Under the pieces are notes generated by a model that saw only the letters and a program-made list of their open reading frames with translations, was not told the DNA's origin and searched no databases. This document shows, piece by piece, positions 13,345 through 21,400 of a stretch of DNA of 29,060 nucleotides. Within the stretch, counting starts at the first letter, position 1. Every line of letters starts with the position of its first letter. This DNA is from Faecalibacterium sp. CAG:74. GTDB taxonomy: Bacteria > Bacillota > Clostridia > Christensenellales > Aristaeellaceae. Both the position numbers and the translations under genes were made by a program. Where the stretch lies: NCBI GenBank assembly GCA_000437595.1, contig FR899902.1, positions 3,820-32,879 on the forward strand, read 5' to 3'.

Positions 13345-13728
13345 ATGAAGACCGGGGTGTGGATTTCGCTGATTCTGCTTGCGATGACGATTGGGCTGGG
13401 CGTGTGGAGCGGGGAAGAGGTGCGCGCGCTGTCCGAGGAATACGCGGCGAGCGCTGAAGAACTGCGGACACTCGCGGAAGCGGAGAATTGGGCGGGCGCG
13501 GAGGCATCGCTGCAAAAATGCCAGAGCGTGTGGAAACAAAAAGTGCCGTGGCTGCAAACGCTCATCAATCATGATGATGTGGATGCAGTGACCACGGCAC
13601 TGAAAAAAATCGAAGCAGGGATTTCGTCGCGCGAACTGCCGCTGTGTCTGGAGGCGTGCGCCGAATTGGGGGAACACGCCGAGCATCTGTATCACCGCGA
13701 CGCGCTGACATTGGGCAATGTGTTGTAA
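13345..13728 (+). CDS. DUF4363-family protein
   Basis: The 127-aa product has an N-terminal hydrophobic segment (VWISLILLAMTIGLGVWSG) that could be a signal or anchor. A helical region follows, rich in Glu and Ala (ALSEEYAASAEELRTLAEAE), then KCQSVWKQKVPWLQTLINHD and VDAVTTALKKIEAGISSREL. The periodic spacing of hydrophobic residues resembles the DUF4363 helical bundle. The ATG directly follows the TGA of the DUF421 gene with no intergenic base, so the two are translationally coupled. A hairpin repeat begins about 20 bases after its stop. Function unknown; partnership with the DUF421 protein is inferred from context. Confidence 0.85.
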   Translation: MKTGVWISLILLAMTIGLGVWSGEEVRALSEEYAASAEELRTLAEAENWAGAEASLQKCQSVWKQKVPWLQTLINHDDVDAVTTALKKIEAGISSRELPLCLEACAELGEHAEHLYHRDALTLGNVL

Positions 13729-13749
13729 GCACCGCGGATGCTTCATGGC

Positions 13750-13835
13750 TAAACACGCGGACACAGCATGAAGAAGTCACCCACTCAATCGCGCGAAAGG
13801 GTCAAGGGACAACATCCCTTGCAGAGGCGAAATCC
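13750..13835. repeat. Interspersed hairpin repeat, copy 4
   Basis: TAAACACGCG, ACAGCATGA, CACTCAATCGCGCGAAAGGG, then the hairpin CAAGGGA (13803-13809) with TCCCTTG (13815-13821), and GCAGAGGCGAAATCC. It lacks the GAGTCCAGAGG hairpin. It fills the gap between two convergent genes, unlike copies 2 and 3, which lie before a gene. Confidence 0.82.
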
Positions 13836-13836
13836 T

Positions 13837-14775
13837 TTACGTTCCCGACTGCACGGTAATCAAGTGAATTTCCGGCTGGCAGAATAACCGTGCCGGGAAG
13901 CCTGTTGTGCCGACACCACGCGAAATCAGCAGCCACGAACGGTTCTCCAGCAAAAGACCGCTCTCGTAGCGCGACGGTACGCCGTTGAAGTTGAACGCTT
14001 CTTCCAGAAACGGAATCTGACCGCCGTGCGTGTGCCCGAACAGCCCCAAATCAAACCAGTTCCCGCGTCCGTTGCGGTCGGTCAGGAGGAGCGAGGACGA
14101 AATCGCCGACGGGTTGTGCGCCAGAAAGATGACGAAATCCTTCGAGTTGACTTGCGCCGCAACGCTCTTCGCATCGTCCATCTCCGTGCTGACGTCGTCG
14201 ATGCCCGCAATGTAGATGTCGCTTGTGCCGATGCGCAGGGTCGCGACTTCGTTGCACAGTAGCGTCACCCCCGCTTTGGACATTTTGTTCCGCAGTGTGG
14301 ATGGCTCCTCGCCCTTCTCCAACGGGCTGCGGTCGCATTCGCCCACGACGGCGTACACCCCGTAGTTGCTCGAAATGCGCCGCGGCAGATTCTCGAAAAA
14401 CGCCGCCGCTGACCACTTGTCGCGCGCGTAATCGCCGCCCAGCAGCACAATGTCCGCATTCAGCGCATTGATGCGGTTGATGAGCGACGATAGCCGCGCG
14501 TCCGAAAACATCTGTGTCCCATAGTGGATGTCGGAGACGTAGACGATGCGCAGCTGCCCAATGCTCGCAGGCAAATCCTCGCAGGTGATGGCGGTCTGTG
14601 TCGTCCGCAAGGTGTACGGCTCGACAAACGGGTACAGCACGCACAGAATCAGAGCCAGAATCACCAGCCGCTTTGTCCACCGCCGCCGCTTCTCGCTCTG
14701 CGGCTGATACGCGCCCGCCCGCTGGGAGACATAGGGTTCGTCGTTGTCGCCGGGAAAGAGCCAGCTTTTGCGCAT
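13837..14775 (-). CDS. Membrane-anchored metallophosphoesterase
   Basis: The 312-aa product has a basic N-terminal cytosolic segment, one membrane helix (RLVILALILCVLYPFVEPY, about 36-54) and an external calcineurin-like phosphoesterase domain similar to YaeI/YkuE-type proteins. Metal motifs are YVSDIHYGTQ, LLGGDYARDK, FLAHNPSAI and LGLFGHTHGGQIP. The usual GNHD/E block appears as VVGECDRSPLE, so the Asn metal ligand and catalytic His are replaced by Glu and Cys. Relatives hydrolyse phosphodiesters or UDP-diacylglucosamine-like lipids. GGAGG precedes the start at 14775. The fold is certain; activity is doubtful or altered because of the GECD change. Confidence 0.9.
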   Translation of the reverse strand: MRKSWLFPGDNDEPYVSQRAGAYQPQSEKRRRWTKRLVILALILCVLYPFVEPYTLRTTQTAITCEDLPASIGQLRIVYVSDIHYGTQMFSDARLSSLINRINALNADIVLLGGDYARDKWSAAAFFENLPRRISSNYGVYAVVGECDRSPLEKGEEPSTLRNKMSKAGVTLLCNEVATLRIGTSDIYIAGIDDVSTEMDDAKSVAAQVNSKDFVIFLAHNPSAISSSLLLTDRNGRGNWFDLGLFGHTHGGQIPFLEEAFNFNGVPSRYESGLLLENRSWLLISRGVGTTGFPARLFCQPEIHLITVQSGT

Positions 14776-14849
14776 GGCGGAAACCTCCTTTGTCGGGGGG
14801 GGACATCATCAAACAGCTTCGCAAACAATCAACGATGGGAGCGGAAACC

Positions 14850-14897
14850 GAAGGGTGGAGGGGTGATCGGAACCCTTCCTCGCGCCTGCAGGCGCGA
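14850..14897. repeat. Hairpins between the AEC transporter and metallophosphoesterase genes
   Basis: GAAGGGT (14850-14856) pairs with ACCCTTC (14872-14878), followed by the perfect 18-bp palindrome TCGCGCCTGCAGGCGCGA (14880-14897) and GCGAAATCCCTGC. The last block resembles sequence beside repeat copies 3 and 4, so this may be a decayed relative. No T-run is present. Confidence 0.6.
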
Positions 14898-14906
14898 AAT
14901 CCCTGC

Positions 14907-15797
14907 TTACGCCAGCAGCAGCATCAGCGGCAGCGTCAAAATCGAGAATGCTGTTGACAGCGCCACCCCGCGCGATGCCAGCGAATTGTCGCAGTGGTAC
15001 ATCTCGCTCTGCATGGCCGTCGTCGCCGCGCAGGGCATGGCGGTGCAAATGTACAGCACACTCACTACCGCCGCGGGCAGCCCCGTGAAGCGCAGCAGCA
15101 GCACCGCCGCCGGGAAGATAATCAGCCGCAGCGCACACGCCAGCAGCAGCTTCCAGTCCTGCAGGTGTGCGAAGCGAAGATCAATCAGCCGCGCCCCGAT
15201 GACGAACATGGCAAGCGGCGTCGTCACATTGCCCATCATCGACAGCGCGTCGTTGATGAAACCCGGCAGCCGCCAGCCCGTCAGAAACAGCACAAGACCA
15301 ACAAGCACCGCAATCAGCGACGGGTTTGTCAGCAGCTTCTTGGGCTGAATCGCACTGATGCCGCCGAAGAAGAACGAGCCGAACGTCCAGCACATCAGGT
15401 TGAACGCGCCGACGAACACGACGGCGTAAATCAGCATATCCTCGCCCAGCGTTGCAATGACGACCGGGTAGCCCATATAGGCGCTGTTGGACAGCATGGA
15501 CAGGTTCGTCAGCACGCTGCGGCGCTCGTTCGGCTCGCTGCGGTAAAGGAAATAGGCAATCAGCCCGCTCAGAATCATGATGGCAAGGCTGATGAAGAAC
15601 ACGAGAATCAGGTCATGAATCAGCTCCGGACTGGCGTCCTTCTGCAAGCCGTAGAGCGTCAGGGCGGGGAGGGCGAAGTAGAGAACAATTTTGTTGAGCG
15701 TGGAAATGCCGTTTTCGTCAACGAGCTTCCCCTTCGCCGAGAAGAAGCCGCAGAAAATCAGCAGAAACAGGGTGATAACCTGCAAAAAGACAGCCAT
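14907..15797 (-). CDS. AEC-family (auxin efflux carrier-like) transporter
   Basis: The 296-aa integral membrane protein has about ten hydrophobic helices arranged as two five-helix halves. Family features are FCGFFSAKGKLVDENGISTL near the N-terminus, KIVLYFALPALTLYGL, NLSMLSNSAYMGYPVVIATL, the middle AVLVGLVLFLTGWRLPGFIN, NVTTPLAMFVIGARL and PCAATTAMQSEMYHCD near the end. Bacterial AEC proteins export or import organic acids such as malate or malonate; the substrate here is unknown. AAAGGATG lies about eight bases before the ATG. Its promoter overlaps that of the divergent flavin reductase gene, so the two may be expressed in opposition. Confidence 0.93.
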   Translation of the reverse strand: MAVFLQVITLFLLIFCGFFSAKGKLVDENGISTLNKIVLYFALPALTLYGLQKDASPELIHDLILVFFISLAIMILSGLIAYFLYRSEPNERRSVLTNLSMLSNSAYMGYPVVIATLGEDMLIYAVVFVGAFNLMCWTFGSFFFGGISAIQPKKLLTNPSLIAVLVGLVLFLTGWRLPGFINDALSMMGNVTTPLAMFVIGARLIDLRFAHLQDWKLLLACALRLIIFPAAVLLLRFTGLPAAVVSVLYICTAMPCAATTAMQSEMYHCDNSLASRGVALSTAFSILTLPLMLLLA

Positions 15798-15823
15798 AAA
15801 CTACATCCTTTCTGAAATGCGTA

Positions 15824-15852
15824 TTGACAAGCGCAAGTCGATATTGTACACT
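15824..15852 (+). promoter_or_regulatory. Promoter of the flavin reductase gene
   Basis: TTGACA (15824-15829), 17-base spacer, TACACT (15847-15852). Its -10 box overlaps that of the opposite promoter by two bases. TCTGAAAT (15811-15818) and ATTTCAGA (15853-15860) form an inverted repeat around it. Confidence 0.72.
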
Positions 15853-15870
15853 ATTTCAGAAGAATGTCAA
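15843..15870 (-). promoter_or_regulatory. Promoter of the AEC transporter gene
   Basis: On the minus strand TTGACA (15865-15870), 16-base spacer, TACAAT (15843-15848). Its -10 overlaps the plus-strand promoter, so both cannot be occupied at once. Confidence 0.72.
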
Positions 15871-15912
15871 GGGAATCATAGCATATTTCCTTGAAAAATG
15901 GAGGAAGAAAAA

Positions 15913-16524
15913 ATGGCTGATTTCCGCACCTTTGACCCCTGCAATCTGCTTGCGCCCGTTCCGGCGGTGATGGTTAGCTGCCGTGCGCCTGAAGCAGATG
16001 CCAAGCCCAATATCGTTACTGTCGCGTGGGTCGGCACGGTCAACAGCGAACCGCCGATGATGTCCATTTCGGTACGCGGCAACCGTTTCAGCCATGACCT
16101 GATTGCGAAGAGCGGCGAGTTTGTGGTGAATCTGGTGGATGAAACCCATTGCAAGGCGCTGGATTTCTGCGGTGTCCGGTCGGGGCGCGACGTGGACAAG
16201 TGGCAGGAGTGCCATCTCACGCCCATGAAGGCGCTGAACATGGATTATGCCCCCGCGATTGCCGAATGCCCGGCGTATCTGGCGTGCAAGGTAGTGCAGC
16301 AGCTCGAACTGGGCAGCCATACGATGTTCGTGGGAAAAATCGTCGGTGTGCAGGTGCGGGACGATCTGTTCGCGGCGGACGGTTCGCTGCATCTGGAAAA
16401 GGCGGGGCTGGTGACGTACACGCATGGCACATACCAGAAGGCGGCGGATGTGCTGGGCTTCTTCGGTTACTCCGTCGCGCGCCCGGAGGTACTCAAGCGG
16501 CGGATGGACGCGCTGACGAAGTAA
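15913..16524 (+). CDS. Flavin reductase-like domain protein
   Basis: The 203-aa product fits the flavin reductase-like FMN-binding split-barrel family. Members reduce free flavin with NAD(P)H or bind FMN as electron-transfer proteins. Typical stretches are PVPAVMVSCRAPEADAKPNI, VTVAWVGTVNSEPPMMSISV, GEFVVNLVDE, a Cys-Gly-rich FCGVRSGRDVDKW, LACKVVQQLELGSHTMFVGK and LVTYTHGTYQKAADVLGFFG. GGAGG lies eight bases before the ATG at 15913. An ATG 15 bases upstream overlaps that ribosome binding site and is less likely. The gene faces away from the AEC transporter with overlapping promoters. Its redox partner is not in the window. Confidence 0.9.
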   Translation: MADFRTFDPCNLLAPVPAVMVSCRAPEADAKPNIVTVAWVGTVNSEPPMMSISVRGNRFSHDLIAKSGEFVVNLVDETHCKALDFCGVRSGRDVDKWQECHLTPMKALNMDYAPAIAECPAYLACKVVQQLELGSHTMFVGKIVGVQVRDDLFAADGSLHLEKAGLVTYTHGTYQKAADVLGFFGYSVARPEVLKRRMDALTK

Positions 16525-16685
16525 TACTAATTCTCATCTAAAGCATGTCATTCGCACAGCATCTTTTCCGCCCCGGCTTTGCTTCGTTCCGCTCGCGCGT
16601 ACCTCCAGTACGCCTCGCTTCACTCAGCTTTGCCGGAACGAAAAAAATGCTATGCTCGATGTCATGTTTTAGAATCGAATTAGTA
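16525..16685. mobile_element. MITE-like inverted-repeat element, no coding capacity
   Basis: The 161-bp segment begins TACTAATTC directly after the flavin reductase stop and ends GAATTAGTA. The arms stay complementary for about 50 bases with scattered mismatches: TCTAAA, CATG, CAT, AGCAT, TTTT and CCGGC recur in both in inverse order. An inner hairpin CGTAC/GTACG sits in the middle. TAA flanks both ends, possibly a 3-bp target duplication. Most inner differences are C/T changes, which would be G-U pairs in a minus-strand transcript. No transposase is nearby. Confidence 0.7.
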
Positions 16686-16697
16686 TAAATCCAATTC

Positions 16698-16723
16698 AAA
16701 GGGGGGCGGAAGCCCTCTTTTTT
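16698..16723 (+). terminator. Terminator-like hairpin after the MITE-like element
   Basis: AAAGGGGGGC, GGAA loop, GCCCTCTTTTTT. It has the form of an intrinsic terminator for plus-strand transcripts coming through the element. The rest of the gap to 16816 shows no gene. Confidence 0.65.
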
Positions 16724-16816
16724 GATGCGCTGTTTTCCGCTGATTAGGCGTCTTGGCGGACGAGCAAATCCACCGTGCATGGTGTATCTTCCCATATAAT
16801 ATAGGAAGAAACTCGC

Positions 16817-17440
16817 TCAATGGCGCGCGTCCCAGTCCTCCCGCAGCATTGCCCACAGCTCCACGTCGTGGAAATTGCCCTTGTTGAACACCTTGCCGCG
16901 CAGTGTCCCTTCGTGGCGCATACCGCATTTTTCCATCACGCGCCCGCTGGCGGGGTTGTCGCACTCGTGCATCGCCTCGACGCGGTGGATGCGCAGCGCG
17001 GTGAAGCATTCGCGCAGCACCGCCGCCAGCGCTTCGGTCATCAGTCCGCCATTCCAGCAGGAGCGGGCGAGCGAATAGCCGAGTTCCACCACGCTGTCCG
17101 CGTCGTTGTAACTCATGAAGCCAATCGTGCCGACGACGCGGTTCGTTTCGCGCAGCACAATGCCCCAGCTGGACGGCGCGCCGCTGTGGTACTGGCTGAT
17201 GATGTAGCGCAGGCAGCCGCGCGTATCCGCCATCGACTTGTGCGCATCCCAGAGAACATGCCGAGCGACTTCGGGGTCGCGGGAGTAAGCGAACATATCC
17301 GCCGCATCGCGCATCGTCAGCGGACGCAGGAGCAGCCGGTCGGTTGTCAGGCGCGGCAGGGACGCGAAGTAATCCGCTGCGGGAATCGGCTCGTTCGGCG
17401 GATTGCGGTGGGAGAGCCATTGCCCCAGCTTTTCATACAT
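16817..17440 (-). CDS. GNAT-family N-acetyltransferase (RimJ/RimL-like)
   Basis: The 207-aa product follows the RimJ/RimL-like GNAT pattern. These cytosolic enzymes move acetyl groups from acetyl-CoA to N-terminal or small-molecule amines. Seen in order: LTTDRLLLRPLTMRDAADMF, WGIVLRETNRVVGTIGFMSY, VELGYSLARSCWNGGLMTEA (acetyl-CoA loop, with NGG where Q/R-x-x-G-x-G/A is usual), HRVEAMHECDNPASGRVMEK and CGMRHEGTLRGKVFNKGNFH. The start at 17440 overlaps the stop of a 57-aa membrane peptide by eight bases, and GGAGG lies about 11 bases upstream, so coupling is likely. The substrate is unknown. Confidence 0.9.
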   Translation of the reverse strand: MYEKLGQWLSHRNPPNEPIPAADYFASLPRLTTDRLLLRPLTMRDAADMFAYSRDPEVARHVLWDAHKSMADTRGCLRYIISQYHSGAPSSWGIVLRETNRVVGTIGFMSYNDADSVVELGYSLARSCWNGGLMTEALAAVLRECFTALRIHRVEAMHECDNPASGRVMEKCGMRHEGTLRGKVFNKGNFHDVELWAMLREDWDARH

Positions 17441-17606
17441 GGCGGAAGAAACCTCCGATGATTTGCGGCGAAAACGGCGCAAGCGGCACAGGGGGATTCC
17501 CTTGCTGACAGCCGACGACAAGCAGATACACACCCAGCGCCAGCATGAGCAGCATCAGCAGCAGAAAGAGAACATACAGGGGATGACGCTGCTTTTTTCC
17601 AGGCAT
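17433..17606 (-). CDS. Predicted 57-aa single-pass membrane peptide
   Basis: A short reading frame begins MPGKKQRHPLYVLFLLLMLL and continues through a long hydrophobic stretch ending VYLLVVGCQQ, then a Pro-rich tail ending GGFFRHV. The positively charged N-terminus followed by about 24 hydrophobic residues predicts one membrane helix, or a lipoprotein-like Cys at its end. GGAGGTG lies four bases before the ATG, one of the best ribosome binding sites in the window. The TGA overlaps the ATG of the acetyltransferase gene, so the two form a coupled pair. No family is recognised. It could be a short leader that tunes acetyltransferase translation instead of a functional protein. Confidence 0.65.
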   Translation of the reverse strand: MPGKKQRHPLYVLFLLLMLLMLALGVYLLVVGCQQGNPPVPLAPFSPQIIGGFFRHV

Positions 17607-17662
17607 AAAGCACCTCCGTCAGCGAAATTTTCCGAAAAAACGCGCAAAAATCCGTCCACACG

Positions 17663-17691
17663 ATTGCATTTTGATGAAATATTTGTTACAA
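17663..17691 (-). promoter_or_regulatory. Candidate promoter for the small membrane peptide and acetyltransferase genes
   Basis: On the minus strand TTGTAA (17686-17691), 17-base spacer, TGCAAT (17663-17668). The same bases read on the plus strand as TTGCAT (17664-17669), 17-base spacer, TACAAT (17687-17692), which would fire antisense into the NUDIX gene. Confidence 0.45.
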
Positions 17692-17727
17692 TAAGCGTGG
17701 ATGGAACAGAACGCGCGTTTCGCACGT

Positions 17728-18291
17728 TTATTGTTTGCAGGGTGCGGACAGCAGCTGCTGTACCATCAGGAGCGCCAGCGCGGTCTTGCCGTCACGGAAC
17801 GTGCCGTCCATCACCTTCTGTACCGCGTCAGAAAGCGGCATCCGCAGTGTGCAGACGAACTCATCCTCATCCGGATGCGTCTTTCCAGCGTGCAGCCCCG
17901 TCGCCAAGTAGAGGTGGATACGCTCGTTGCAGAAGCCGGGGGTCGTCTCCAGCACGGTCAGCTTGCGCCAGTGGTCGGCGGTCAGCCCGGTTTCCTCGCT
18001 CAGCTCGCGCTGGGCGCAGACGAACGGGTCTTCATCCACCCCATCGAGCTTGCCCGCCGGAATTTCCAGCGTCAAGCGGCCAACGGCGATGCGGTGCTGG
18101 CGGACGAGAATCACGTTCCCGTCATCATCCAGCGCGACAATGCCCGCCGCGCCCGGATGGCACGCCACCTCGCGCAGGGCAGTTTCGCCGTTGGGCAGGC
18201 GCACATGCCAATGCTCAACGCGGATAATCTTGCCGGGGAAAACGACTTTCCCATCCAAATACTCTTCCGTCAGCTGCTTGTCGTCCATCAT
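17728..18291 (-). CDS. ADP-ribose pyrophosphatase-type NUDIX hydrolase
   Basis: NudF-type enzymes split ADP-ribose into AMP and ribose 5-phosphate in the cytosol. The 187-aa product shows REVACHPGAAGIVALDDDGN, VILVRQHRIAVGRLTLEIPA and the NUDIX box (about residues 80-103) GKLDGVDEDPFVCAQRELSE followed by ETGL. The catalytic REUXEE core is intact, but six instead of five residues separate the first Gly from the Glu. LETTPGFCNERIHLYLA after the box is typical of the ADP-ribose branch. GGAGG precedes the ATG at 18291; a second ATG three bases on is possible. It is divergent from the large surface-protein gene. Confidence 0.93.
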   Translation of the reverse strand: MMDDKQLTEEYLDGKVVFPGKIIRVEHWHVRLPNGETALREVACHPGAAGIVALDDDGNVILVRQHRIAVGRLTLEIPAGKLDGVDEDPFVCAQRELSEETGLTADHWRKLTVLETTPGFCNERIHLYLATGLHAGKTHPDEDEFVCTLRMPLSDAVQKVMDGTFRDGKTALALLMVQQLLSAPCKQ

Positions 18292-18397
18292 GGTCAATGT
18301 CCTCCTCAATAATGGGATGATTTTCGCCATAGTGATTCGACAAGAGACGCAAAAAATCCTGCGAATCGCAAGGAAAAATGCGGCAGGGTGCGGAAGA

Positions 18398-18425
18398 TTG
18401 ACAAACCGCGCCGCTGCGGTATAAT
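18398..18425 (+). promoter_or_regulatory. Promoter of the large surface-protein gene
   Basis: TTGACA (18398-18403), 16-base spacer, TATAAT (18420-18425): both hexamers match consensus. ACCGC (18405-18409) and GCGGT (18416-18420) form an inverted repeat within the spacer, a possible operator. Confidence 0.85.
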
Positions 18426-18473
18426 AGAATGGCATCAGGCCCGCAAAGGGCAGGAGCAAGGAGGAAACCCAAC

Positions 18474-21400
18474 ATGAGAAAATCCGGCGTCAAAGGTCTT
18501 GGCCGTCTGCTGTCTGTGCTGATGGTGGCGGCGCTGCTGATGACAACCGCGATGGTTCCGGCGCTGGCGCTGGATCGCTGGGAGGACGTCGTCGTGTCCG
18601 TCATTTGGACGGATTCGCAGGGTCAGCAGCAGACAACGCAGGCGTTCCCCGTGCCTGACAGCGCGGAACATGCGTATTGGGCGACGCTGGATGCGTCCGC
18701 CCTTTTCAGCACGGTTCAGGTGCAGGTTGTATCGTCTGACCCGGCGTATACCTTCTACTTGAAAGATTATGCGTCGGAAATCATGTGGACGCAGGATGCG
18801 ACTGCCCTTGACCCGATGTATTCGTATGAGGTGGATTATTACTGCAACAGCGTCTATGAAGGGATGTTCCCGCTGTACCTCTCGTCGCAGGGAATGCCCG
18901 AAACGCCCGCGCAGGAGAGCGTCAACGTGCCGGTGTACTATGTGACGGAGGATGGCCAGCAGCTGGATTTCCAGTACGCAAGCTGCCTGACGAACGCGAC
19001 TACCCAAGTGTACGCCAATTCCAGCGTTGTGCCGTGGGATTATCTGCTTGTCAAACCTGCGTCCGGCGTGGTGGATGTGTTTGTGGACAGCATGGGCAAC
19101 GCGTCGCCGAGCGAGGTGCGCTTTGTCTACGCCGTGCCGGAGCAGCCGACCGAAGCGCCGACGGAAGTGCCCACCGAAGCCCCGACCGAGCCGCCCGTCA
19201 TTCAGGCGGAAGTGACCGTGCTGTATCAGCTGGATGACAACGGCACGATTCTGGACACGCAGTATGTGATGCTGAATCAGGGCGACAACTATGTCACCGC
19301 CAATAGCGCGATGACTGCTGGGTATCAGCTTGTCGGCGAGGACACGGTGCATGTGTGGGTGGACAACGGCGGCACGGCGAGTGTGAATCCCGTTGTGTTC
19401 CACTATGCCACGCCGCAGCCGGTAACATCCAACATCGACGTGTTCTACTATCACGAGAACGGCACGCTGCTGGACCAGCAGTCGCAGCCGCTGACCGAGG
19501 GCGTGAACTACATCTATGCCGCCAGCGACCGCGTGGGCGGGTACGACCTCGTCAGCGAAAATCCGCAGACGGTCACGCTGCGTCCTGACGGTACGACCGA
19601 CTTGGCGAGTGTGTCCTTCTTCTATGCCGACCCGCAGCCGACCGAAGTGAACGTGCCCGTGCACTACCTCAACTCCGAGGGTGAGCCTGTTGCGATGGAC
19701 GACACGCTGACGCTGGGCGAGGGGACACACCTTGTGACGGCGAATCCGCAGGGCATGGCGGACGGCTATGTGCCGATGCCCGGCACGGAAAGCACGGTGG
19801 AAGTGAACGTTTCCGGCGGTATCGCGACGCCGAGCGAGGTGTATTTCTACTATTATATTCCCACGACGGAAGCACCCGCAACCGAAGCGCCGACCGATAC
19901 CCCCGCGCCGACGGACACGCCCGCCCCGCAGACGATGCCGGTGGCGATTCACTACTTCGACATGAGCGGCGTGGAAATTGCCGACCCGGTGGTGAAGGAA
20001 CTGCTGCCGGGGACGTACCCGATGATTCCGGAGCGCGAAATCCCCGGTTACGAGCTGGACAGCACGCTGACGCAGTTTGACCTGACGGTGGATGCGAACG
20101 GCACGCTGTACATGGACGGCGAAGAAATTCCGGCGGATGCGGTCGGATTCTACTACCACCCGGTGCAGACCCCGACGGATGTTCCCGCGACGGAAGCGCC
20201 GACGGACACGCCTGCGCCCGCAACGGACGTGCCTGCGACCGACGTTCCGGCGACCGAAGCGCCGACCGATACCCCCGCGCCCGCGCAGCAGTTCGTGACC
20301 GTCACCATCCGCTACTACAACACGCTTGGCGAGGAGATTGCTGACGCAAGCGTGGCGGAGCTGATGCCGGGAACGTACCACGTCACGCCCGCGTATGACA
20401 GCATTCCCGGCTACGAGCTGGAAAGCAGCTGGACGTCGTTCGAACTGACGATTTACGCGGACGGCACCATTGCCATCAACGGTGACGAAGCGACGGCGGA
20501 AGACCTTGCGTTCTATTACCGCCCGGTTCAAAGCGCTGCGACGGATGTTCCCGTGACCGAAGCGCCCACGAATACGCCGATTCCGACCGAAACGCCGACT
20601 ACTGCGCCCACTGAAGCGCCGATTCCTGTCGGGCAGCCGGTCAACCGCTACGCGACCATCAACGGCAATCGAGTGGCGTTCCGCAGCGAGGCTTCGACCA
20701 GCAAGAGCAACACGATCATCAAGCGCTTGGCGAATGGCTCGAACGTCTACGTCGTCAACGAAATGCTGAATGACAAGGGCGAACGGTGGAGCGTCGTCAT
20801 GGTGGATGGACAGAGTGGCTACATCAAAAGCGAATTCCTGACCATCATGACGCAGGCGGAAAGCGACGCGTATGCCGCATCCACCGGCGCAACACCTGTG
20901 CCGACGGCAACGCCGATTCCGACCGAGACCCCGACGGCAATTCCGACCGAAATTCCAACGGAAGTGCCGACGGCAACCCCGACCGCCGCGCCGCAGAACG
21001 CGACCATCACCATCCAGTATCTGGACAGCTACGGCAGCCCGGTGGCGAATGCGCAGTCGATGACGCTCGCCCCCGGCACATACACCCTGCGCCCGATGCC
21101 GACGAATTTGCGGGATGGCTATGAGCTGATTCCCGGCAGCGAGCAAATCACCCTGACTGTTTTCCAAGACGGCACGCTGAGCATGGATGCGGCGGATATT
21201 GCCTTCTGGTATCGTCAGGTGGCGACCGCCGCGCCGACGCAGACCCCGACCGAGGCTCCGACCCCGACGCCGACCGCTGTGCCGTACGAGGGCTATGCCA
21301 TCACCACGCGCGAAACAGAAATGCGCACCGGCATCGGCACGGGCAACTACGTTATGGCGACGCTGCAGGCGAACGTGCTGGTGTATGTGAATAGCCAGCT

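Noticed and set aside
17701..18312. Plus-strand frame over the NUDIX gene, with a promoter-like sequence just upstream
   Set aside because: No ribosome binding site and no protein-like composition; the minus strand encodes an intact NUDIX box. The promoter is reported only as possible antisense activity.
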